A stretch of 6,445 nt of DNA from a bacterium (GCA_027294925.1 JAPULM010000309.1:1-6445); one strand, 5' to 3'; shown: positions 1 through 5,850, counted from the stretch's first letter. Notes: a model not told the origin generated them from the letters alone. Translations and numbers: made by a program.

Positions 1-399
1 TTCCTGGGCCTGCTGGCTGAGGCGTATGGGGAAGGCGGACACCCCGACGAGGGATTGACCGCGCTGGCCGAGGCGCTGGCCGTGATGGACACCGCGCAGA
101 TGCACTTCTACGCAGCCGAGCTGTCCCGTCTCAAAGGGGCATTGCTCCTGCGGCAGGCGGTCTCGGATGTATCCCAGGCGGAAGCCTGTTTCCGCCAGGC
201 CCTCGACATCGCCCGTTCCCAACAAGCCAAATCCTGGGACCTTCGCGCTGCCACCAGCCTGGCCCGCCTGTGGCAGCAGCAGGACAAGCGTCAGGATGCC
301 TACGACCTGCTGGCCCCGGTCTATGGCTGGTTCACCGAGGGATTTGACACGGCGGATTTGCAAGAGGCGAAGACTCTGCTGGATGAATTGGGAAGCTGA
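1..399 (+). CDS. C-terminal TPR end of a predicted ATPase / adenylate-cyclase-type regulator (5' partial)
   Basis: The reading frame is open from base 1 to the TGA at 397-399 and starts before the window, so only about 132 C-terminal residues are seen. They are helical and Ala/Leu-rich, with TPR-like units such as AEACFRQALDIARSQQAKSW followed by ATSLARLWQQQDKRQDAYDL. The end has the form LLAPVYGWFTEGFDTADLQE. From memory, this ending is characteristic of large proteins with an AAA/NACHT-like ATPase and C-terminal TPRs, often preceded by an adenylate/guanylate cyclase or winged-helix domain. The catalytic part lies outside the window, so whether a cyclase domain exists cannot be said. TPRs usually mediate protein contacts. 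The end is clean, with no terminator hairpin directly after it, and a possible TTG start lies 2 bp downstream at 402. The family call is fairly sure; the exact domain make-up is not. Confidence 0.8.
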   Translation, partial: FLGLLAEAYGEGGHPDEGLTALAEALAVMDTAQMHFYAAELSRLKGALLLRQAVSDVSQAEACFRQALDIARSQQAKSWDLRAATSLARLWQQQDKRQDAYDLLAPVYGWFTEGFDTADLQEAKTLLDELGS

Positions 400-401
400 C
401 C

Positions 402-510
402 TTGAATCAAATTCGTGTTGCAACTGCCCAGTTTGTAACTTATGCGGACAATGGCTCAAGGCTGGTGGCCGCAATACTGCGGCACATGCCCCTCCAGGAT
501 GGCGGCGGGG
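402..510 (+). pseudogene. Possible N-terminal scrap of a carbon-nitrogen hydrolase (nitrilase family)
   Basis: Starting at a TTG two bases after the preceding stop, the plus strand encodes MNQIRVATAQFVTYADNGS and then AAILRHMPLQDGGGE. The IRVATAQF beta-strand followed by a helix with ILRHM and a Gly-rich turn resembles the first ~35 residues of nitrilase-superfamily proteins. In those proteins the catalytic Glu (FPE motif) would come next. Here the reading continues into sequence that on the minus strand is an IS91-like transposase, so the FPE motif and everything beyond it are absent. The frame runs open to about 599 but is unrelated after ~510. If real, it is a 5' fragment truncated by the transposon remnant. 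The similarity is short and judged by eye; it could be coincidence. Confidence 0.3.
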
Positions 511-757
511 AAAGCAGAGCTGAGAGCTTCTCCAACAGCTCCAAAGGCGAGAGTTTGATGCCAGTCGTACCGTCAGACCACGGGTGGGTGAAGCGGTAGA
601 CGAGATCGCCGTTGGCATCTTGGTGCAGGCGTTCGCGCGCCCGTGCGCCTCTGGCCGTGTAGCGAAGCAGGCGTTCCAACTGGTCTCGGCGATGGGCCGG
701 GACCTGGGTGTTGGCGTGCAGGGAAAACCCGGGCACACGGGCACTCGGACAGCTCAA
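500..757 (-). pseudogene. IS91-like (Y2, IS801/IS1294-type) transposase, C-terminal remnant
   Basis: Read on the minus strand, the frame gives GFSLHANTQVPAHRRDQLER, then LLRYTARGARARERLHQDAN, then PWSDGTTGIKLSPLELLEKL. From memory this is the well-conserved C-terminal segment of IS91-family Y2 transposases: 'H-A-N..VPA..R.QLERL.RY.ARP' followed by 'WSDGTT.I...PLELLEKLAAL.P.PR.H'. The N-terminal zinc-binding region and the catalytic HUH/tyrosine region are missing, so this is a dead fragment of about 85 residues from a protein of roughly 350-400. After SALLSPPP the expected 'HLVRY.G.LAPHS' does not follow in frame. A weak trace (HVPQYCG) appears in another frame, suggesting a frameshift or the homology border near 500. 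The 5' side begins immediately at the stop codon of the crotonase gene, with essentially no spacer. Confidence 0.75.
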
Positions 758-1296
758 TCCTTCTTCGACTTAGGCCCAAAGGGCTCTGGATAGAAAGGCG
801 AGTCACGCTTGTCCAGAAAGGCCCGCATACCGCCCTGTTGGGTTGCAGCGAAAAGCTCGTCACGCATGGGCAAGTGGGAGGCATGCGCCAGATTCGACAG
901 GGCGCCGTTCATCAGCATACCGCTGTACAAGCCAGAGGCTTGCAAGCCGTAGCAGGTAATGGCCTTGTTCAAGCGTACCGACGGTTCGGGTACTTTGGCG
1001 ATGCGTTCGGCAAGCGCGCGTGCCGTGGACATCAGCTGATCGGCCGGTACCACTTCGTTGACAATCCCAAGACGTAAGGCTTCTTGAGCGTCCATGTGGT
1101 CGCCGGTAAGGGCGTATCGATGTGCCGCCTTCCAACCGGCCAGAGCGGCAAACAGAAAGGTGGTGTTGGAGATGTGCCGCACTTCGGGCTGGGCAAACAC
1201 CGCCCGGTCAGATGCGATGGTAATATCACAGGCCATGGCATACCAGAAGCCACCCCCCATGGTCCAGCCATTGACAGCGGCGATAATCGGCGTACC
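754..1296 (-). pseudogene. Enoyl-CoA hydratase/isomerase (crotonase) family protein, N-terminally truncated
   Basis: The frame encodes GTPIIAAVNGWTMGGGFWYA, then an ACDITIASD stretch, FAQPEVR and a C-terminal helix region (ALRLGIVNEVV), ending PFGPKSKKD and TGA. This is the crotonase fold: the P-x-IAAVNG strand, the GGG oxyanion-hole loop, the CD-ASD strand and a C-terminal trimerisation region. Members act on CoA thioesters in the cytoplasm. About 180 residues remain of a usual ~260. The N-terminal CoA-binding portion is gone, and an in-frame TAG at 1306-1308 lies in IS6-derived DNA just upstream. An internal ATG at 1258-1260 exists but would start inside the oxyanion loop, so it is unlikely to give a working enzyme. 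The position of the first catalytic Glu in classical hydratases (GGG-C-E) is occupied by aromatic residues (GGGFWY), whereas the second Glu (QPE) is kept. The intact ancestor therefore probably catalysed something other than simple hydration. The 3' end looks complete. Confidence 0.88.
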
Positions 1297-1312
1297 GATC
1301 TGTTTCTAAAGT
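1297..1312. repeat. Probable terminal inverted-repeat end of the IS6-family element
   Basis: The plus-strand sequence GATCTGTTTCTAAAGT begins right where crotonase homology stops, 4-19 bp outside the transposase TAA. It resembles the GG..CTGTTGCAAA-type ends known for IS6-family elements (for example IS26), sharing CTGTT and AAA with one extra base. The other end of the element is not recognisable, so no partner repeat or 8-bp target duplication can be shown. Confidence 0.4.
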
Positions 1313-1605
1313 CGTTTACAAGTCAGCCTGGCAACGCCAGAAGCGGGCAAGAAAACGACCAGTATCCGGCATCTTAACCACCAAAAGCCTCATCTGCCTC
1401 TTCTTGATCATGTGCATCAGCTCGATGCCGGTGAGAGTGTTCTGCGCCGCCTCAAACGATTTGAATCCCAACATGGGCGTGTGATCCTCTTGACGCCCCG
1501 GTGGTCCCGCTTGTCGGGTGTGCCATTGCGGCGGATCGCCTTGGCCAAAAACCTCTTGGCCGCCTTTTGATCACGCTACTCGGCGAGCAAGAAATCAATC
1601 GTTTT
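1297..1605 (-). pseudogene. IS6-family transposase remnant (nonsense codon, internal deletion and frameshift)
   Basis: Three minus-strand pieces line up with the C-terminal half of an IS6-family DDE transposase. Piece 1 (about 1579-1605) reads KTIDFLLAE and ends at a TAG (1576-1578). Piece 2, in the same frame (1510-1575), is RDQKAAKRFLAKAIRRNGTP plus DK. It is joined directly to RDHRGVKRITRP (about 1477-1509), so the usual ~60-70 residues between these motifs, including a catalytic Asp region, are deleted. Piece 3 (1316-1474), one frame over, begins MLGFKSFEAAQNTLTGIELM and continues HMIKKRQM to a TAA at 1316-1318. 'DHR..KR..RPMLGFKSF.AA..T..G.E.MHMI.K.Q' is the family's C-terminal hallmark. 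One missing base at about 1475-1477 explains the last shift, and a C-to-T change in a CAG codon would explain the TAG. The element cannot transpose by itself. Family assignment is strong, the subgroup unknown. Confidence 0.88.
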
Positions 1606-1658
1606 CTCCAGGAAAGCCCGCTGGGGGCCCTCGTCGAGATGTGGCTTAGGATGCCTTC

Positions 1659-2753
1659 TCAATTCATTATGGTACGCTCGAACAACCAGTACGTGCCGGC
1701 GAGCATCACGAAGATGGAGCAAGAGATGGCAAAACGCGGCAAGAACTGCGGCAACCGCTGTGCTTGCCACATCAACGGCAGCACCAGTAGCGCGATGGAA
1801 ATTTGACCAAGTTCGACACCGAAGTTGAACGCCAACAGCGGCACAACATCCCCACTGCTGCCACCTGCACCGATACCCAGGTCACGTAGCACTGACGCAA
1901 AGCCTAAGCCGTGCACCAAGCCGAAGCCAAAGGTCAGCAACCAGCGACGATGTAGATCACGACGGAACAGATTTTCCAGGCCAACGTAGATGATCGACAC
2001 TGCAATGAGCGGCTCAACAACGCTCGGCGGCAGCTGCACCATATCGAACGTCGCCAATGCCAAGGTGATCGAGTGTGCCACCGTAAACGAGGTGATAATC
2101 CGCCAGGCGCTCCAGAAGCTGCTACCCACGACCAGGAGTCCAAACAGAAAGAGCAAATGGTCGTAGCCCGTCACAATGTGTGCCACACCGAGGCGGAGAA
2201 ATTGGCGGAAGGATGGCACTGCCTTCGCCACCACCGCGTTGGCGAGGGGCAGGTCAAAGACTGCATGATCTGCATCGAGCATGCGGTCGGCGATGAGGTC
2301 TCCGCTTGCGTCTCGTATCGATACATACTGTCGGTGCCCGCGGGCAAGCTTTGCGATGATGGGCGCACTGAGGCGGAGCTGTGAGCCAGTCTGGCACGGA
2401 AACCTGAGGTAAAAATGCAGCGCGTCGCTTGCATCGAGTTCGACCGCCGTGATCTGCGCTGCGATACGCAGGCCACCGTCCCTGACCTCGATTAGACGGG
2501 CTGCCAATGCGTCAAGATGCGGGCGGGCGATGGCAAACTCTTCCGCGCTGACCGAGCCGTCATGATCGGCATCAATGGGTACGAGGGATTCAAGCTCACG
2601 CCGGGCAAACGTGAGATGGGCTGTGAGCTCGCTGTCAGTCATGCGCAGAGCAGCAGCACTCAGACCGGGATCGTGAGCGTGAACAACGCCCACGAGACTC
2701 AAGAGTATACCAAGAACAATACGGTAGGTGATAAGACGTAGACGACGCATCAT
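1659..2753 (-). CDS. HupE/UreJ_2-family membrane protein with periplasmic EF-hand loop
   Basis: This is a 364-residue protein (ATG at 2751-2753) of the HupE/UreJ type-2 family. HupE and UreJ relatives are proposed nickel or metal permeases, but this subgroup has no established substrate. A signal/anchor helix (RIVLGILLSLVGVVHAHD) is followed by an extracytoplasmic domain of ~160 residues. That domain carries a textbook EF-hand loop, DADHDGSVSAEE, at residues 61-72. The membrane domain then shows GVAHIVTGYDHLLFL, FTVAHSITLA, LVHGLGFAS and FNFGVELGQ. Its histidines (about 192, 199, 227, 281) lie in or beside predicted helices and are typical family positions. The frame is open further upstream to a TTG at 2789, but that codon lies inside a perfect hairpin and precedes the signal sequence, so ATG 2753 (or the adjacent ATG 2750) is preferred. 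No strong Shine-Dalgarno is visible. It lies 57 bp downstream of the DUF4331 gene on the same strand and is probably co-transcribed. The coding region looks complete even though the IS6 remnant starts about 55 bp past its stop. Confidence 0.88.
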   Translation of the reverse strand: MMRRLRLITYRIVLGILLSLVGVVHAHDPGLSAAALRMTDSELTAHLTFARRELESLVPIDADHDGSVSAEEFAIARPHLDALAARLIEVRDGGLRIAAQITAVELDASDALHFYLRFPCQTGSQLRLSAPIIAKLARGHRQYVSIRDASGDLIADRMLDADHAVFDLPLANAVVAKAVPSFRQFLRLGVAHIVTGYDHLLFLFGLLVVGSSFWSAWRIITSFTVAHSITLALATFDMVQLPPSVVEPLIAVSIIYVGLENLFRRDLHRRWLLTFGFGLVHGLGFASVLRDLGIGAGGSSGDVVPLLAFNFGVELGQISIALLVLPLMWQAQRLPQFLPRFAISCSIFVMLAGTYWLFERTIMN

Positions 2754-2771
2754 GTGGACACCCGAACAAGT

Positions 2772-2798
2772 GAGGGCGGGTCTAGGCAACCCGCCCTC
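2772..2798 (-). terminator. Perfect 10-bp hairpin between DUF4331 and hupE-like genes
   Basis: GAGGGCGGGT (2772-2781) and ACCCGCCCTC (2789-2798) are perfectly complementary, with a 7-nt loop (CTAGGCA). The hairpin starts 13 bp past the DUF4331 stop in the direction of transcription. Downstream of the stem the transcript reads ACUUGUUC, which is not a clean U-tract. It may therefore be a partial terminator, an attenuator lowering hupE expression, or a 3'-end stabilising structure. As DNA it is strand-symmetric; the strand given is that of the flanking genes. Confidence 0.65.
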
Positions 2799-2810
2799 TG
2801 AATGTTATGA

Positions 2811-4214
2811 CTAGTGATGAGCGTGGTTGCGCCCGTTTAGCGGCGTCGCCGCATAAGGCATCACTTTGTTGAAAGTAATATCATTCTGCATCACCCTGTC
2901 GATCCCCGGATCCGGGGCAATCGGCACGCCAAGGGCAATGAGAGCGATGTCCAAAACATCATCACCGAACCGCCTGCCGTTGGGAAAGCCGCCCGCCACC
3001 ACAGTGTCGTCCTCGTTTATGAGGGTGTCATCACCGAAGACGCTGAGCCGGTTGAAATCAATATCATCAGGGTCGCCAGCCAGGCGGGCTGGGCCGGTGG
3101 AGAGATCGACCTTGATCAGGTCGGGAATGAAGATTCCAGCAATGTCGTCGCGGCCAGTGGCAGGTAATCCCAGCACTGCGGCCAGCTGGGGATTCAACGC
3201 GTATTGGCTGAACAGGTCCTGGTCGTGAGTGGGATCTGTCCGGTTGTACAAGTCTTTGTCCTTAATCGAGACAAAGCCTTCATTAAACAGCGGATTGCCC
3301 TGCCGTCCAACCTGAATCCACTTGCCGATAATCAGATCACCCTTCTTCTCGGGCTTGCGGCTCAGTATGGTTATCCTACGCCGGCTGGTGGTGGCATATA
3401 CACCAGCCCGCGAAGCATCTCCGAGATCGCTCAGCGGAATCTGCAGGACGATCGTATGGACATTGAATCCACCCTGACTGTCGAACGGTTTGTTCGGACC
3501 ACTAAAGGTGAAATCGAGGTCGAAAATCGACTGGATATCAGCATAGAATCCGTCATCGCGCTGGCCTGCAAAGGCGCGGTAGGCGCCACTTAGGTCGGCA
3601 ATTGCCTGCTTGGTGTAATCATCGAGGTCGTCTTCAGTGTTCACTCCCTCCTTGGCGGGGCTCTCGCCGTTATTGCCCTGGTTATACTTGGGCGTGAGCA
3701 GCCCTTGGTTGTTCGGAGGTACAACGCCGCTCCCAAGGTAGGTCTTGTCACCAGTGTCGTGATCGACCTTGGTGACCGTATAGGTTTGGGTCAGGTTTTG
3801 GTTGGCGTCATCGACCTCTTGAATGACACCTAGAAACGCCTGGAGGATGATGTTTTCGTTCTTAAACGTGGTGTCGAACTTGAACTGGTAACTGAACGTC
3901 TTGCGTCCAGCGGCGACATCATCGCCCAGCGCCACGTGGATCTCGTAAAGCACGTTGTCATCGAAGCTGTAGTTGTTCGGTCCGATGCCCGGTGCTTCGA
4001 ACGGGTAAACAGCTAGCGCTGTGGTCAAGTACTGGACTGTGCCATCCTCGCTTGCGCTGCGAAAGGCATATACGTCCGTGGTGTTGGCCGACGGATCGCG
4101 TGTAATCAACGGGGCATCCATGTGACTGGAGGCAAAACCCGTACTACTACTCAGGACAATGGACAGCGATAAGATCGCGGCGCCAAGCTGATGTTGAGTC
4201 CGATTAAATGTCAC
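2811..4214 (-). CDS. Secreted DUF4331-family protein
   Basis: This is a 467-residue protein of the DUF4331 family, whose function is unknown. It starts at GTG (4212-4214), which has AGGAG exactly 6 nt upstream (4221-4225). A Sec signal peptide spans residues ~1-28 (hydrophobic AAILSLSIVLSS, then a GFA-SS cleavage site). The family signature follows at once: SSHMDAPLITRDPSANTTD and VYAF. Further family-like segments are AGQRDDGFYAD (~216-226), VGRQGNPLFNE (~302-312) and FPNGRRFGDDVLDIAL (410-425). The protein is rich in Asp and Asn and closes with a short His-rich tail, NGRNHAHH. No lipobox or membrane helix is seen after the signal, so it should be periplasmic or secreted. It lies between the TPR lipoprotein gene (209-bp gap) and the hupE-like gene (57-bp gap), all on one strand. 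The length is in the normal range as far as I recall, and no lesions are seen. Confidence 0.9.
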   Translation of the reverse strand: MTFNRTQHQLGAAILSLSIVLSSSTGFASSHMDAPLITRDPSANTTDVYAFRSASEDGTVQYLTTALAVYPFEAPGIGPNNYSFDDNVLYEIHVALGDDVAAGRKTFSYQFKFDTTFKNENIILQAFLGVIQEVDDANQNLTQTYTVTKVDHDTGDKTYLGSGVVPPNNQGLLTPKYNQGNNGESPAKEGVNTEDDLDDYTKQAIADLSGAYRAFAGQRDDGFYADIQSIFDLDFTFSGPNKPFDSQGGFNVHTIVLQIPLSDLGDASRAGVYATTSRRRITILSRKPEKKGDLIIGKWIQVGRQGNPLFNEGFVSIKDKDLYNRTDPTHDQDLFSQYALNPQLAAVLGLPATGRDDIAGIFIPDLIKVDLSTGPARLAGDPDDIDFNRLSVFGDDTLINEDDTVVAGGFPNGRRFGDDVLDIALIALGVPIAPDPGIDRVMQNDITFNKVMPYAATPLNGRNHAHH

Positions 4215-4423
4215 AACCTTCTCCTACTCTTGTTGTCATGATGCCTGGCTCGTACGCTGATCGCACTGCCAGGGGTGGCTTGCGGACGTTTCTGCGCAGG
4301 GAATTCGCTGCATGTTTCTGAATCTAAGGGCATCGTCTGGTTGGGAATTGCGACGATACCGCAGGTAGACGCACGTCTGGCATATCACCTCCTTTCGATC
4401 GTGGTGGTTCCTGGATTCGGCTC
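4215..4423 (-). promoter_or_regulatory. 209-bp leader/intergenic region upstream of DUF4331
   Basis: The gap between the TPR lipoprotein stop and the DUF4331 start is long for an operon. It contains a full-consensus Shine-Dalgarno with a 19-codon mini-ORF near its upstream end (separate entry). Closer to the gene lies a 6-bp inverted repeat, CCTGGC (4244-4249) and GCCAGG (4268-4273), with an 18-nt loop. No convincing sigma70 promoter was recognised by eye. A secondary promoter or post-transcriptional control of DUF4331 is possible but not shown. Confidence 0.4.
4324..4383 (-). CDS. Possible 19-residue leader peptide behind a consensus Shine-Dalgarno
   Basis: On the minus strand, AAAGGAGGTGAT is followed directly by ATG at 4381-4383. 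This is nearly the full complement of a 16S rRNA 3' end and much stronger than the sites before the three larger genes. The ORF encodes MPDVRLPAVSSQFPTRRCP and ends at TAG (4324-4326), 109 bp before the DUF4331 GTG. The GGAGG-to-ATG gap (4 nt) is a little short. The peptide has no recognisable family and no run of one amino acid as in classical attenuators. Alternatives are a standby ribosome-loading site, the fossil start of a deleted gene, or chance. Coding status is uncertain; the ribosome-binding site itself is plain in the sequence. Confidence 0.35.
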   Translation of the reverse strand: MPDVRLPAVSSQFPTRRCP

Positions 4424-5776
4424 TTAGTAGGCCACTAGAGCAGACACTTGTGTGGGTAGTGTGGTAAAGGCTTTGGCGAGTTGCTGGCGTTCTGAGGGCA
4501 GCAGCATGTGCTGCATGAGGGCTGCCCTCACCAACCAGTGTGACGCTTCGTCATGCTGCCCAACGGCTGTTGCTATCACCCCGGCGTGATAAAACAGGCG
4601 CGCATCCTCGGTACCCTCGGCTACCGCCCGCAGACTATAAGCGTGCGCCGCTTCTGGCTTTCCGGCTGCGGAGAGTGCCCAAGCCAGCGTGTCCAGGGTG
4701 AAGACATCAGCGCGGGCAATGAGTTCGTCTTGCGCCAGTCGCACAGCCGTTTCGACGTTCTGACCGGTGGTCGCCAGATACAGGGCGAAAGTCCGACGAT
4801 CGTTGAGCTCGCCATGCTGCTTGAGTTCCAAATCAACCTCTCGCCCTTCCTCCGCGTGACCGGCAGCGTGCAAGGCTTCGCTAAGGACCCACTGATACTC
4901 AGGCAGTGGGTTAAATTGCACCGCACGACGTAGCGCCACGATAGCGTCCTGATATCTACCCTCAGCAAGCCATAAACGACCACGCATTAAGAGGGCAGGG
5001 GGGTAGTCGTGACGCAGGGTAAGGGCCCTGTGGATATGCTCTGTGACTTTCAGCTCATTCCCCGCTTGCCATTCATAGCCTGCCAGACGGACTTGAGCCC
5101 ACGCCGCAGACTCACGATCACGAAAGCCAGGTGCAGCGATCCGCATCAGCTCGGTTGCGCCAGCCAGATCACCGCTAAGCCAGCGGACATGCGCAGCCCG
5201 GATGTAGGCTTGCGGACTGGGCTTTTGATCCATCATCTGTTGGTAAGCCGCAACCGCCTCGGAGAGTTTGCCTTGCTCCATCAACACATCACCAAGTAGG
5301 CCGTAATCAAACGACAGCCCGCGTTTCCTCACCAGTTGACGCGCCACCCCCTCGGCATCACGAAATCGATGCATATTGTGCAGAACATGACCCTGCAATA
5401 GCAGGCGGCCAGAAAGATCGTCTTGCTGTTCACCCATGCACAGCGCCGTCTGTTCAGCCAGTTTGTAAAACCCAGGATCAAAACTGCGTCGCGCCTTGGT
5501 GACGAACGCCCAGCCGAGTCGTTCGAGGAACGGAGAAGGGTCAACCGCCCGACGGATTTCGTCCTGCAGCTTGACGATGCTCTGGTCCAAGCGCTCTGTA
5601 CCCAGGTGCTGGGTTAATGCGACAGTGCATGGATCGGTCACGCTGCCAGTTAACGCCGCCGTTTCGCTAGTCGACTCGACACCTGATTGTCGATCCTGCC
5701 CGCAGCCCACTAGCACGACGATCATAAGGACCATCCAGGATAAGTCTTTGCAGTAATGTCTGATTACCTCACACAT
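4424..5776 (-). CDS. TPR-repeat lipoprotein
   Basis: This is a 450-residue protein with a type II signal peptide. Residues 1-13 are weakly charged (R6, H7, K10), residues 14-24 are hydrophobic (WMVLMIVVLVG), and the lipobox LVGC places the acylated Cys at 25. Residue +2 after Cys is Gly, not Asp, which would favour outer-membrane sorting under the E. coli rule. From ~85 onward the chain is helical, with at least six TPR-like units: for example LLGDVLMEQGKLSEAVAAYQ (~160-179), LLMRGRLWLAEGRYQDAIVA (~262-281), a LSEALHAAGHAEE unit (~298-310), a LDTLAWALSAAGKPEAAHAY unit (~361-380) and a GVIATAVGQHDEASHWLV unit. It is likely an envelope scaffold or assembly factor; no enzymatic motif is seen. 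The start is the first ATG, the only one that leaves a proper signal peptide, although its Shine-Dalgarno is weak. It is the promoter-proximal gene of the TPR-DUF4331-HupE cluster. The specific partner is unknown. Confidence 0.87.
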   Translation of the reverse strand: MCEVIRHYCKDLSWMVLMIVVLVGCGQDRQSGVESTSETAALTGSVTDPCTVALTQHLGTERLDQSIVKLQDEIRRAVDPSPFLERLGWAFVTKARRSFDPGFYKLAEQTALCMGEQQDDLSGRLLLQGHVLHNMHRFRDAEGVARQLVRKRGLSFDYGLLGDVLMEQGKLSEAVAAYQQMMDQKPSPQAYIRAAHVRWLSGDLAGATELMRIAAPGFRDRESAAWAQVRLAGYEWQAGNELKVTEHIHRALTLRHDYPPALLMRGRLWLAEGRYQDAIVALRRAVQFNPLPEYQWVLSEALHAAGHAEEGREVDLELKQHGELNDRRTFALYLATTGQNVETAVRLAQDELIARADVFTLDTLAWALSAAGKPEAAHAYSLRAVAEGTEDARLFYHAGVIATAVGQHDEASHWLVRAALMQHMLLPSERQQLAKAFTTLPTQVSALVAY

Positions 5777-5820
5777 GGTTTGTATCCCAGTTCACTGCGC
5801 TTCTCTGTCATGTGGAAGCG

Positions 5821-5850
5821 GTTATAGTCTGTCTGAGGAAGACCTGTCTT
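5821..5850 (-). promoter_or_regulatory. Candidate sigma70-type promoter for the TPR-DUF4331-HupE cluster
   Basis: Read on the minus strand, AAGACA (5845-5850) and TATAAC (5821-5826) are separated by 18 bp. The -10 matches TATAAT in five of six positions and the -35 matches TTGACA in four of six. Transcription would start near 5814, leaving a ~38-nt leader before the ATG at 5776. A 5-bp inverted repeat, AAGAC-CT-GTCTT (5839-5850), covers the -35 and could be an operator half-site pair. The call is a by-eye match only. Confidence 0.33.

Noticed and set aside
643..1377. Plus-strand open frames of 97-144 codons opposite the crotonase and IS remnants
   Set aside because: They are antisense shadows of the crotonase fragment, with Gly/Arg/His-rich composition and no family resemblance.
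2754..2789. TTG at 2789 as the start of the hupE-like gene
   Set aside because: The codon is inside the hairpin, lacks a Shine-Dalgarno, and would add 12 residues before the signal helix.
3204..3593. 129-codon plus-strand open frame inside DUF4331
   Set aside because: It lies wholly antisense to a well-supported secreted protein and has no signal or motif of its own.
4384..4395. Plus-strand ATCACCTCCTTT resembling the 3' end of 16S rRNA
   Set aside because: It is only the complement of the consensus Shine-Dalgarno; no other 16S sequence flanks it.
4553..4933. 126-codon plus-strand open frame opposite the TPR lipoprotein
   Set aside because: It is an antisense shadow; the minus-strand frame has a lipobox and TPRs across the same bases.
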